Part shown: positions 24,498 through 32,822 of the stretch, one piece after another
Layout: every line of letters begins with the position of its first letter
Position numbering within the stretch: position 1 is the stretch's first letter
From: Rhizorhapis suberifaciens
GTDB lineage: Bacteria > Pseudomonadota > Alphaproteobacteria > Sphingomonadales > Sphingomonadaceae
Reading direction: 5' to 3'
DNA length: 37,632 nucleotides
NCBI RefSeq assembly: GCF_014200045.1
Contig: NZ_JACHOV010000015.1
Coordinates: 1-37,632 of the forward strand
The notes under the pieces: generated by a model
What the model was told of the DNA's origin: nothing
Seen by the model: the letters and a program-made list of their open reading frames with translations, nothing else
Database searches by the model: none
Program-made: the position numbers and the translations under genes

Positions 24498-25232
24498 ATG
24501 ACGAAGAAGCCGATGGAAAAACCCCTTGGCACCAAAGAGGCCATGATCGTTGCGGCCGAGCGTCGCTTTGCACTGCACGGCCTCGAAGGTGCATCACTGC
24601 GACAGATCGCGTTGGATTCGAACCAGCGCAACGAGTCTGCCGCACACTATCATTTCGGCTCTCGTGAAGGCTTGATCCGCGCTATTCTCGGGCACCGAAT
24701 TTCCACAATCAACGCCAGGCGCGAGAAGCGCCTGGAGGAAGCGAGACGCATTCCAGGAGGTCAGATATCGGCCCGCGCCATAGCGTCCGTGGTGATATAC
24801 CCAATGGCGGAGGAAATTTTTTCAAACTGGAGGAACTGCTACTGGATTCGTTTCATCTCGCAGTTGTTCGCCATTGATAAATTCAGCTTCTTTGCCGATG
24901 AGTTCGAGTCGAGTTCGCGGGCGCTTGTACAGGCCTACGACCTGATGGGGAGCATTCCCGGTATAGATCCGATCGTCCTGGAGGCTCGCAAGCAGATACT
25001 GCGGCATGACGTCGTGTGGGGGCTTGCGCGGGTCGAGGCAATCTCCTTCCATGAACGTCGCGAAACCTGCGAACTGCACATCGCCAATCTTGTCGACATG
25101 ATTGCTGCGGGCATTTCCGTGGCGCCATCCAAGGACACAATTCGCAAAGCCGAAGCTCTCGGAAAGGCCGTCCGCAACCCGCTCAACTCATCTGGTGCAT
25201 TGACGAGTTCTGGGGATACGCCCGTAGCGTGA
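24498..25232 (+). CDS. TetR/AcrR-family transcriptional regulator
   Basis: A 244-residue regulator. The N-terminal HTH reads TKEAMIVAAERRFALHGLEG, then ASLRQIALDSNQRNESAAHY and HFGSREGLIRAILGHR, with the family's 'Y.HFG.KE.L' ending. The C-terminal ligand domain is unspecific. The ATG at 24498 has TGGAGGA upstream; the frame extends further but begins inside the divergent gene. It probably represses the DszA-type monooxygenase gene and itself by binding the palindrome at 24422-24454, and releases on binding the substrate or a metabolite. The longer-than-usual wing (NQRNESAAHYHF) is of the kind seen in TetR proteins of sphingomonad and mycobacterial catabolic clusters. Confidence 0.92.
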   Translation: MTKKPMEKPLGTKEAMIVAAERRFALHGLEGASLRQIALDSNQRNESAAHYHFGSREGLIRAILGHRISTINARREKRLEEARRIPGGQISARAIASVVIYPMAEEIFSNWRNCYWIRFISQLFAIDKFSFFADEFESSSRALVQAYDLMGSIPGIDPIVLEARKQILRHDVVWGLARVEAISFHERRETCELHIANLVDMIAAGISVAPSKDTIRKAEALGKAVRNPLNSSGALTSSGDTPVA

Positions 25233-25310
25233 GATGCCTTCAACTGGCGCAATGAACCGAAGCGCCCCCGGATGTCGAGGACGCTCAGCCTTGGCCTTTG
25301 CAATTTTCCG

Positions 25311-26111
25311 TCAGCGCTTCTTTGCAGCGAGTTTTTCCTGCATGGCGCGCATTGTTTCCTGGTACTCGGCACCGACGAACAAACCACTGACGGCCATTCT
25401 CTCAAGATTGCGCCCCTGCGCGCGATCGAGATCGGCGGCGAGTTCTATGGCAAGTTTACCTGCGGCGAAGGCTTCCGGGGGCAGGGCGCAGAGGCTTTTA
25501 CAGAAAGCCAGGGCATCCTCCACAAAGTCTTGCTCCCCCAGGATTTCATGGATCAGGCCAATCCCCAAGGCGCGTTCGGCCTCGATCTGACGATTGGCGA
25601 GCACCAGCCAGCGTGCCCAATGCGGTCCGACCAACCGTACCAGACGGCTGGTTCCTCCGGATCCAGGGAGGGCGCCCAAGGCAATTTCGGGAAGACCGAA
25701 GCGCGCTGCCGCTGTAGCCAGGCGGAAGTCAGCGCAAAGTGACAGTTCAAGGGCGCCGCCAAGGCACGGTCCCTGGAACGCGACGACGATCGGCTTTTCA
25801 ATGGCCTCCCATTCATCGCCAAGCCCATGCAGGCTGCCCGCGCCCTTCCGATACCAGCGGCGAAATTTGCTCGGGCTGGTGATCGTCGCGTCGGGCGCCA
25901 GGGCGCTGTTCAGATCTATTCCCGCCGAAAAATACTTGCCGTTTGCAGTCAGCAACAATGCCCTCAAATCGTCACGGTCCCGCAACCGAGCCGTCGCGTC
26001 GTGGAGGCCCTCGAGCATCTCCATGCTGATGGCATTATATTTTTCGGGGCGGTTGAACGCGACATGGATAATGCCGCCATCTTCTGAAATGACGATTTCC
26101 GGTTGGGTCAT
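25311..26111 (-). CDS. Enoyl-CoA hydratase/isomerase (crotonase) family protein
   Basis: A 266-residue crotonase-fold protein. The first oxyanion-hole strand is KYFSAGIDLN, the second is FQGPCLGGALELSLCADFRL, and FGLPEIALGALPGSGGTSRL carries the Glu equivalent to Glu144 of rat crotonase. At the position of the second catalytic Glu (Glu164), within HWARWLVLANRQ, I see Trp by hand alignment, so ordinary syn-hydration may be impaired and an isomerase, hydrolase or other activity is equally possible. The C-terminal trimerisation helices are present and the protein ends in a Lys-rich tail. It converges on the TetR gene. A role in side-chain or ring-derived CoA-ester degradation is inferred. Confidence 0.9.
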   Translation of the reverse strand: MTQPEIVISEDGGIIHVAFNRPEKYNAISMEMLEGLHDATARLRDRDDLRALLLTANGKYFSAGIDLNSALAPDATITSPSKFRRWYRKGAGSLHGLGDEWEAIEKPIVVAFQGPCLGGALELSLCADFRLATAAARFGLPEIALGALPGSGGTSRLVRLVGPHWARWLVLANRQIEAERALGIGLIHEILGEQDFVEDALAFCKSLCALPPEAFAAGKLAIELAADLDRAQGRNLERMAVSGLFVGAEYQETMRAMQEKLAAKKR

Positions 26112-26404
26112 TCGACAAGTCCTCGTCTAGTAGAGAAAAACTAAAAACAAGGCCGGGTCATGCCGCATGGCGGACGATTGCACAAGTGCTATGACTGCTC
26201 GAACAAGGAAAGGCGATCAACTAACGGCTGACAACCGCTTATTTGCGGGATCGATTCCGCGTTTTCGTGGAGCAGCCTCGAACTGATCGCGGACAGGATT
26301 ATTCCTGAGCTTTTGTCAGATTAAAGCAGGGCTGACGAGGCAAAGGATGCGGTGCGGGCGAGCGGCTGCTGGCAACCAATTTTACTCCCCTCAGGATGCC
26401 CCCT

Positions 26405-27277
26405 TCACTGAAAGTGCCATATCACTCGATCCGCAAAACTTTCCCAATAATGCTTCTTTTCGTCCAATGTGGAACGTCTGCCGTAATGGAAATAGGGTGA
26501 CAACAACTGGATCGCTGTTACTCCGTAGTCTTGGGCGCGGCGGAATTTATCTACGTCCCAGTCATCGTTGAGAATCATAATAATCTCGAACGGAAGATGG
26601 TCGCGGCCTGCGTCGCGCCGCATCTGGTCAAGCGACGATATGAGAGGCGGCATGTCCTCTACCTTATTGCCAGTGTCCATCCATCCATCACATAGCGTCG
26701 CCGCCCGCCGCATTGCAGGAGCACTGGCCCCCGCCGCGATGATCGGCACATGACCAGGCGCCGGAAGGACGCGCAAGCGCGGAAAGTTGAAGAACTCACC
26801 GTGATGTTCAACGATCTCTCCAGTCCAAATCTTCCGCAATACCGCGATCATCTCGTCCGTGCGTTTGCCGCGGCGGGAAAAGTCGACGCCATAGACATCG
26901 AACTCCTCCTTCATCCAGCCGACGCCGGCGCACAACATGACCCTGTTCTGACTGAGCACCGCGAGCGTGCCTGTGGCCTTTGCTACCTCAATTGGATTTC
27001 GCAGAGGAAGCACATAGACGCTCTGCATCACTTTAATCCGGCTGGTGGCCCCTGCAATCATGGACAAGGCGGTCCAAGGTTCCGGGAAGGACCACCTTTC
27101 TTCCATCTGGAAGAAAGGCGGCAGATCGGCCGAACCTGGATAGCGGGATGCAATTGCCTCGGGAAGGACGGCATGGTCCGAAATCCCGACGGCGTCAAAG
27201 CCCAGTTCTTCGCAATGAATGGCACACTCAATCAGCTGATCGTCTTCGACTTGCGACATCAGACTCCAGAATTTCAT
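26405..27277 (-). CDS. LLM-class oxidoreductase, TIGR03619-like
   Basis: A 290-residue luciferase-like protein of the short type. The start MKFWSLMSQVEDDQLIECAI follows AGGAGAG, which is why the ATG at 27277 is chosen over the upstream frame. Signatures are ALSMIAGATSRIKVMQSVYV, LPLRNPIEVAKATGTLAVLS, GVGWMKEEFDVYGVDFSRRG, and VPIIAAGASAPAMRRAATLC followed by DGWM. The subfamily is often F420-dependent in actinobacteria; in a sphingomonad FMN is more likely, so the cofactor is open. It lies about 180 bases downstream of receptor 3 with a hairpin between, so it may be partly uncoupled from that gene. The substrate is unknown. Confidence 0.9.
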   Translation of the reverse strand: MKFWSLMSQVEDDQLIECAIHCEELGFDAVGISDHAVLPEAIASRYPGSADLPPFFQMEERWSFPEPWTALSMIAGATSRIKVMQSVYVLPLRNPIEVAKATGTLAVLSQNRVMLCAGVGWMKEEFDVYGVDFSRRGKRTDEMIAVLRKIWTGEIVEHHGEFFNFPRLRVLPAPGHVPIIAAGASAPAMRRAATLCDGWMDTGNKVEDMPPLISSLDQMRRDAGRDHLPFEIIMILNDDWDVDKFRRAQDYGVTAIQLLSPYFHYGRRSTLDEKKHYWESFADRVIWHFQ

Positions 27278-27334
27278 GGAAAACTCTCCTGATACGATCG
27301 GCAAAGCTTGAAATGGCAGACTGAACAAATAAGG

Positions 27335-27365
27335 CAGAGCCCCGGCCAATTGGGCCGAGGCTCTG
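27335..27365 (-). terminator. Stable hairpin, probable terminator after receptor 3
   Basis: CAGAGCC and GGCTCTG arms with an inner GGCC/GGCC pair around AATT form a strong stem. On the minus strand it follows the stop of receptor 3 by about 96 bases and is followed by CCTTATTTGTT, a loosely T-rich tail. It could be an intrinsic terminator or a partial attenuator in front of the LLM gene. Confidence 0.6.
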
Positions 27366-27461
27366 TGATCAGACCGCGTAATTGCACTCAATAGGGCGGC
27401 CGGCCTTGTTCAAAGATCAGGTGCCTCGATCACTTTAGATACAACCTGATCCGCACCGGGA

Positions 27462-29723
27462 TCAGAACCGATATTCGGCTCGAAGGCCATAGGTTCTCGG
27501 CCTGCCCGCCTGATAATAGATACCGTGAGGCTGGCTGGTGGCACGATAGACCGCATATTTTTCGGCGAACGCATTATCGATATAGAAGCCGAGACGAAGA
27601 TTGTCGCCGGGAGGGCTCACATAGCCCGAGAAGTTGGCGATCGTGTAGCCACTCTGTCGATCGTAATGGAGCACGCCCCCTCCATTGGGCGCGAAATCGA
27701 ACGATGACCTATATTGGGCCGCCCCGGCGAGGTTTGCGTTCCATGTGCCGATCGGGAATTCATAGCTCGCGTTCAAAGACGCCTGAAAACGCGGCGCATG
27801 AACCGCGGGTACGCCGTTCAGATTGGTGTCCGGCCCTGGCTGACAGTTGACGAGCACGGCGCCAGGTGCATTGGGATTGCCAGTGCCCGAGAGGTCGACG
27901 CAAACCTGCGCCGCATTTTCATAATTGAAAAATTCGGTGTGGAGGTAGCTCAGTGCTCCGCCGATGGTCAGCCCCTCGGTCGGACGAATATTCGCCTCGA
28001 ATTCCGCGCCATAGCCCTCTACGCCACCGGCATTTTCATAGCGGGAGCCGCCGGAGGTCGCGTCGATGATCTGGGTCTGCAAGTCTTTGTTCTTATAATA
28101 GAATAGGGACAATGAGGTATTCAAAGCGCCGCCGAGCGCCTTATTCTTTACGCCGATTTCGTGGCTGAAAATCTTTTCTGGCCGCAACGCTTCGGCGGCC
28201 GAGGTGGCCGGTGAGCTTAGGCCGCCCGCCTTAAACCCCCGCGTGAAGCTGTAATAGATGTTCGTCGGCCCATTGTCCCATGCCAGAACGAACCGCGGCG
28301 TGAACGCCCTGAACGAGTCACCGAATTCGAATGATGCAGGCAGGTTGAAGGCTTGGAATCCGGCATTATTTTCGCCGGTGATCGATCGCTTGTCATAGGT
28401 ATAACGACCGCCAAAGGTAACCTTCAACTCTTCGGTCAGCTTGTAATTGCCCTCTACGAAAGCCGACACCGAGTCGGTCTTGATGTCGTTGGTGACACCC
28501 GGGCCATCCCCGGTAAACGCGAGAAAGGCATATTGATCGCCGGTGAGGCCGATGTTGAAGAATGCTTTGTCGTGCAGATAATTCACGCCAAACAGATAGT
28601 TGAACGGACCATCCAGATGCGACGCGACCTGGAACTCCTGCGAGAAGGTCTTTCCCCCTACCCCGCGAGCCTCAAACACGAAGAACGGCTGCGGCGTGAA
28701 ATCATTGTCAGCGAACTGCACGCTGCGATCCGACAAATAGCTGGTCAAACTGGTGAGATCGAAATCACCCATCGTAAAAGATGCCCGCAAATAGGTCCGG
28801 AAGACCCTGTTGCGCCACATATTGAGATCATTCTGGTTCGTCTCATAAAAACCATCCGCCGGTTCATCGCCGCTGGTCTGGCATACCCAGCAGAGCGGCG
28901 CGCCCGCTCCGAGCTGGCCGAAATCCTTGTTGAACCGGGTCCTCTGAAACTCCGCTCCAGCAACGATGTCGGTGTTTTCATTCGGCTGCCACCTCAGCGT
29001 GCCACGCACGGTATAGCTGTGCCCACCACCCAGATCATTCCCGGTGGCGATATTGCGGATATAGCCATCTTCCTCGAGATAGCGGCCGGCGAAGCGGACG
29101 CTCAGCGTCTCGCTGATCGGCAGATTGAGCATGCCGTCAAACTGCTTATGATCGAACCGGCCATATTCGACCGCAGCGCGGCCTTCGAGATCCGACGTAG
29201 GCAGCGCCGAGCTGAGCCGGACGACACCGCCCGTGGCGTTGCGACCATAAAGCGTGCCCTGAGGGCCGCGCAGCACTTCGATGGTGCCGGGGTCCACAAT
29301 GTCCAGCAGCGCGTTATACCCAGCCGTCCTCTGCAAATAGGCGCCGTCCAGATAAACCGAAACGGGCGCCTCCACGCCGGGCGTGGCGAACGCCTGCCCA
29401 ATACCGCGAATATAGAGCTGAGCAAAGCCGGTGCCTTCCGAGAAATCCGCTCCGGGCACGACTAGCTTGATATCCCGCAGGTTTCTCAGGCCAAGTTGTT
29501 GTGCGGCCTCTGGGCTGACGGCCGTCACGGCAAGCGGCACGTCCTGCAGCCGTTCCGAACGGCGCTGCGCGGTGACGACGATGTCTCCGATCGATTCAGC
29601 GTTGGCTTGATTGTCGCTGCTAACGGCAGGCGTAGCCGGTTCAGCTTGCGCATATGCGGAATGGGCAGCGAAGGCACTGCCTGTCAGCAGAACGGTTCTG
29701 AGAACAAATGATTTCAGTTGCAT
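27462..29723 (-). CDS. TonB-dependent outer-membrane receptor 3
   Basis: A 753-residue receptor. Signal peptide MQLKSFVLRTVLLTGSAFAA, continuing to HSAYA before QAEPA; TonB-box region IGDIVVTAQRRSERLQDVPL; plug end EVLRGPQGTLYGRNATGGVV; barrel marks AFTPRFVLAWDNGPTNIYYS and FTRGFKAGG; terminal LRAEYRF. It is closely paralogous to receptor 1: both share long runs such as PRFVLAWDNGPTN and a CxxC in an equivalent loop (LCWVCQ here). A common duplicated ancestor and related ligands are likely. An interrupted inverted repeat lies about 95-130 bases upstream. It is followed on the same strand by an LLM oxidoreductase and preceded by a CrtC-like gene. Confidence 0.95.
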   Translation of the reverse strand: MQLKSFVLRTVLLTGSAFAAHSAYAQAEPATPAVSSDNQANAESIGDIVVTAQRRSERLQDVPLAVTAVSPEAAQQLGLRNLRDIKLVVPGADFSEGTGFAQLYIRGIGQAFATPGVEAPVSVYLDGAYLQRTAGYNALLDIVDPGTIEVLRGPQGTLYGRNATGGVVRLSSALPTSDLEGRAAVEYGRFDHKQFDGMLNLPISETLSVRFAGRYLEEDGYIRNIATGNDLGGGHSYTVRGTLRWQPNENTDIVAGAEFQRTRFNKDFGQLGAGAPLCWVCQTSGDEPADGFYETNQNDLNMWRNRVFRTYLRASFTMGDFDLTSLTSYLSDRSVQFADNDFTPQPFFVFEARGVGGKTFSQEFQVASHLDGPFNYLFGVNYLHDKAFFNIGLTGDQYAFLAFTGDGPGVTNDIKTDSVSAFVEGNYKLTEELKVTFGGRYTYDKRSITGENNAGFQAFNLPASFEFGDSFRAFTPRFVLAWDNGPTNIYYSFTRGFKAGGLSSPATSAAEALRPEKIFSHEIGVKNKALGGALNTSLSLFYYKNKDLQTQIIDATSGGSRYENAGGVEGYGAEFEANIRPTEGLTIGGALSYLHTEFFNYENAAQVCVDLSGTGNPNAPGAVLVNCQPGPDTNLNGVPAVHAPRFQASLNASYEFPIGTWNANLAGAAQYRSSFDFAPNGGGVLHYDRQSGYTIANFSGYVSPPGDNLRLGFYIDNAFAEKYAVYRATSQPHGIYYQAGRPRTYGLRAEYRF

Positions 29724-29817
29724 TACAAACCCCCTTTATTACTTACAGCTTCACGGAAGATCGTGTTAAACGACTAACGAAATTCAACGAACGAATAGGT
29801 CACGGTCCAATTAATAT

Positions 29818-29855
29818 AACAAAGTACTGATTTATTTATTTTTGCAGTATTTGTT
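29818..29855. promoter_or_regulatory. Interrupted inverted repeat upstream of receptor 3
   Basis: Left arm AACAAAGTACTG (29818-29829) and right arm CAGTATTTGTT (29845-29855) are inverted copies apart from one missing base, separated by a T-rich 15-base spacer. The surrounding 29724-29917 is AT-rich and holds no gene, as expected for a promoter. The regulator is unknown. Confidence 0.4.
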
Positions 29856-29917
29856 GTAACGGTCAAAATATTCCAGCTCGAGGACGACATTCTTGATATG
29901 CCGTCCCCGTACCAACG

Positions 29918-31033
29918 TCAATCCTGCAGGGTCGGGCTATAGGCCCACCCTTCGCGCGGGCCACAGACATTATTGACCAGCCCGACGCCCTGGGCCCCGT
30001 TCAAGGTCAGTTCCACGAGACGGTCCTGGATGTCGAAATGCCAGCGATCATCGTCGCTGCTGCGGTCGCGCCTGAGCGATTCCAGCGTGCTGTTCTTGTT
30101 GAAATCCCAGGTTTCGCCCTCGACCAGAAGCGGCCCGCGGTCGAGGCCGTGGCGATCGTCATAGCCTTGGCCGGCATTATAGAAGGGCTGCTGGATACCC
30201 TTGGCCTCCAGCCTCCAGATCTTGCCATGCTCGTCGGTGAACTCCCATTCAGCCCGGCTCCAGAGCCGGGTGCTGCCGGGAGCTGTGGTGTCCTCGTCGA
30301 AATGGAAACGATGTTGCGCCTTGACCAACCGGGTGACGCGGCCGTCGTCATGCATGATCCCGCCGTCTTCCAGCATGTAATTGTTGCCTTGCACCGGCAC
30401 GTGGAAAAAGGTGAAGTTCAGGCTGAAGTCGTCAAAATGCCCCATGATCCAGAAATAGGCTTCGACATGGCGCATCAATCCCTTGCCGCGCACGCCCCAG
30501 GTACGGTCACGCACACCCACATAGCGATCCAGCTCGATCTTTTCGCCTTCGATCGTGATGGCGCCGTCAAAATAGGCCATTTGGGTGAAATGGGTCATCG
30601 GATGGCTGGGAACGTCGAGCTTGTTGTAAAGGAAGGGCGCCGCCCGGGCCGTCACTTCGATCGACCCCGTGATACCATAAGGATTCTCGCCCAACGAGAA
30701 GCGGTGCCGCTTCATCGGTTCGATCGTCTCGATCTTCAGCGGGCCGACGACGCTGTTGTTGCGATCCGTCCCCTCGCCGTCATGCGAAATATGCCGTGAC
30801 GATCGGAAATTATGCTGCACCCCGTCGCGGATCACGCAGAAGGATCCGTCGATCACGCCATGGCCGCTGACATTGGGATAGGCACCAAGGCCTGCGGCGA
30901 CGTAGGTCCTTCCATCCTGCCCGTGGCATCCGAACCAGGTGCGGTCCATGAAGTTTTCGTTTTTGTCGGCAACGGTGTCGATCGTGTCACCGGTCTGATG
31001 GATGAAATAGTCATCCCATGCTGTAAGCGCCAT
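29918..31033 (-). CDS. CrtC/DUF7065-like lipocalin-fold protein
   Basis: A 371-residue, beta-rich protein that I recognise only at superfamily level: hydroxyneurosporene-synthase (CrtC)/AttH-like or DUF7064/7065-type proteins. Typical segments are FCVIRDGVQHNFRSSRHISH, PLKIETIEPMKRHRFSLGEN with a following 'ARAAPFLYNKLD', ELDRYVGVRDRTWGVRGKGL with the diagnostic 'G.RDR.WG.R', and an aromatic-rich FWIMGHFDDFSLNFTFFHVP. There is no signal peptide. It directly follows a phosphotransferase-family gene on the same strand (54-base gap), a pairing I believe is recurrent in lipid/steroid-type catabolic loci. Enzyme activity (hydration, isomerisation) or carrier function is unproven. Confidence 0.65.
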   Translation of the reverse strand: MALTAWDDYFIHQTGDTIDTVADKNENFMDRTWFGCHGQDGRTYVAAGLGAYPNVSGHGVIDGSFCVIRDGVQHNFRSSRHISHDGEGTDRNNSVVGPLKIETIEPMKRHRFSLGENPYGITGSIEVTARAAPFLYNKLDVPSHPMTHFTQMAYFDGAITIEGEKIELDRYVGVRDRTWGVRGKGLMRHVEAYFWIMGHFDDFSLNFTFFHVPVQGNNYMLEDGGIMHDDGRVTRLVKAQHRFHFDEDTTAPGSTRLWSRAEWEFTDEHGKIWRLEAKGIQQPFYNAGQGYDDRHGLDRGPLLVEGETWDFNKNSTLESLRRDRSSDDDRWHFDIQDRLVELTLNGAQGVGLVNNVCGPREGWAYSPTLQD

Positions 31034-31087
31034 CTGCGTGCCCTTCCAAGGTGAAAATTGTGGTTGCCGCCTGCCCCGGCTGGGATT

Positions 31088-32563
31088 CTATCCCAGCGCC
31101 TTAGCCCGCTCTGCTTTTTCGATCGCCTGAGCCATGCGTGAAGCCGGGGTCTGAACAAAGGAACCCAGCACCAGCAATTCGGGATGAACCTCGGGAAGCG
31201 AAAAGAAGCGAAACTCGGATTCCAGCATGACGACATACATCCCGAAGTAGCGGAACACGTTGCAATATTCCCGCTGAAATGCTGTCACCGGCTTTCCGCC
31301 AGCCTCGATATAATATTGCATGAAGGTCTCGGCGTCCTCCTCATCGGGGAATGACGCGAGCAGACCGGCGAGATCTTCCGCCCTATCGCCCAGATGCGAC
31401 ATCTCCCAATCCAGAATGCCGCTGATCTCGTCATCCTGCATCATGATATTGTGAAGCGCATAGTCGCCATGAACAAGGACCTGCGCCTCTTCATTCTGCG
31501 GCAGGTTGGCGCGCAGCCAGTGCAAGGTCGCTTCGATCGAGGGCGAATTTTCAAGGCGGGTCGATCGCCACAGCCTGATCCACCGCTCCAGATAGTCGCC
31601 GACGCCTTCGCTTGTAGAAACGCCGATCAACCCCGTATCGATGTGGCTTTGCTGCAGATCGGGATTGGCCGGGTCGAGAGGCAGGGAGTGAATTTTCGCA
31701 AGGTGGATCGCCAGTGCGCGAAGTTGCGATGCACTGAGCCGCTGGGCATGAACCACCGTCCCAAAATTTTTGCCCTCGATCTTGCGCGTCACCAGAAACT
31801 GCGTGCCATATCTTTCGACATCGCCTTCATGCCAAATGGGTTCGGCCACCTGTATCCCATGCGCATGGAGGTAGCGCAGAAGATGATATTCGCCACCCAG
31901 GTCGCGCCCGTCGATGCCCAGTTGCAGGCCGGTCGCTCCGCGCGAAACCAAGTCCCAGATCCTGCCCTTGCCATCCTCTAGCTTGAACAGGGTCGTTTCA
32001 TTCGCGAAGCCGCCGACGAGGCTGGTGAATTCGACGACCCGCGCGCCATCGAGTTCTGGGACCCGTATACGGGCCGAACTTTCCAGCATCTCCTTGACGT
32101 TGCGCGTCTGCGCCGCCGCCGTCTGCGGCGCGGGAAGCTTCAGAAGTTCGCATTCCCATTGGTAGAGCGAAGCCATGACCGCTCCCAATTCTCCGGACGG
32201 GTCACAGGGGTAGCCGGATTTTGAAACCAGCGATGACAACAGCCGCTTCAGAGTATCGAGCAGGTCGTGCGATGGTGCATCGCCGTCATGGTTCCCGGAG
32301 GTGGCGGGCAATCCGTTCAGCTGCGCGATCAGGGGTGCGGAAGCTTCATCCTCCCCGGCCAGCTTGGCTAGCCGAACCGCCAACAGATAGCCCTCGGCAT
32401 ATATGTCACGTGCACGATCTGCCTGATCGCGGCGCAGCAACTCGCTCGCCACGGTCATTGCCGCCATATGGTCCATATCCGATGCCGGAACATCATAGCG
32501 TAGCGCTATCCGGTTCATCGATTCCGCCATCGCCTGAAAGAGGCGGCGATTGTCCAGGTTCAT
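31088..32563 (-). CDS. APH-fold phosphotransferase family protein with N-terminal extension
   Basis: A 491-residue protein. The C-terminal 320 residues are aminoglycoside-phosphotransferase/ACAD10-like: VRVVEFTSLVGGFANE-like nucleotide-binding strands (about 185-205), then VLVHGDYALHNIMMQDDEIS with the catalytic 'HGD....N', followed by GILDWEMSHLGDRAEDLAGL with the metal-binding 'DWE'. About 170 N-terminal residues (starting MNLDNRRLFQAMAESMNRIA) form an extra helical domain that I do not recognise; usual members have about 340 residues. It could phosphorylate a hydroxylated substrate or intermediate; drug resistance is unlikely in this context. It is divergent from the tandem Lrp regulator, with a perfect inverted repeat between them. 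Confidence 0.85.
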   Translation of the reverse strand: MNLDNRRLFQAMAESMNRIALRYDVPASDMDHMAAMTVASELLRRDQADRARDIYAEGYLLAVRLAKLAGEDEASAPLIAQLNGLPATSGNHDGDAPSHDLLDTLKRLLSSLVSKSGYPCDPSGELGAVMASLYQWECELLKLPAPQTAAAQTRNVKEMLESSARIRVPELDGARVVEFTSLVGGFANETTLFKLEDGKGRIWDLVSRGATGLQLGIDGRDLGGEYHLLRYLHAHGIQVAEPIWHEGDVERYGTQFLVTRKIEGKNFGTVVHAQRLSASQLRALAIHLAKIHSLPLDPANPDLQQSHIDTGLIGVSTSEGVGDYLERWIRLWRSTRLENSPSIEATLHWLRANLPQNEEAQVLVHGDYALHNIMMQDDEISGILDWEMSHLGDRAEDLAGLLASFPDEEDAETFMQYYIEAGGKPVTAFQREYCNVFRYFGMYVVMLESEFRFFSLPEVHPELLVLGSFVQTPASRMAQAIEKAERAKALG

Positions 32564-32722
32564 GACGCTACTTTCAGCTATTTCCGTTCGGCCCTCGCCG
32601 GGCCGCCATCCTCATCCCGACGGAATAGTCCGCCTTCACCGCTTTGGCTATTCTCTTTGAACAGTTTCGTCAACTGACATATTGCCCTTATAGCACTTAT
32701 CGTACAGAAATGCCATTAGAAC

Positions 32723-32748
32723 AGCAATATATGCCAGAATATATTGCT
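32723..32748. promoter_or_regulatory. Perfect 9-bp inverted repeat, probable Lrp-family site
   Basis: AGCAATATA (32723-32731) and TATATTGCT (32740-32748) are perfect inverted arms with an eight-base spacer, inside a markedly AT-rich stretch of the 259-base divergent gap (32564-32822). The location and AT-rich dyad fit autoregulation by the adjacent Lrp/AsnC protein and control of the phosphotransferase operon. Confidence 0.6.
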
Positions 32749-32822
32749 CATTTTGCAGAAATGGACGAATTGCTTTGCAGGCGGCTTTGGGGGGGCTATC
32801 GGGTATCTTCGAAGGAGATGAA

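Noticed and set aside
28353-29465. Long open frame (370 codons) on the plus strand opposite receptor 3
   Set aside because: It mirrors the receptor gene codon by codon, has no ribosome binding site or recognisable domain, and reflects GC-rich antisense openness.
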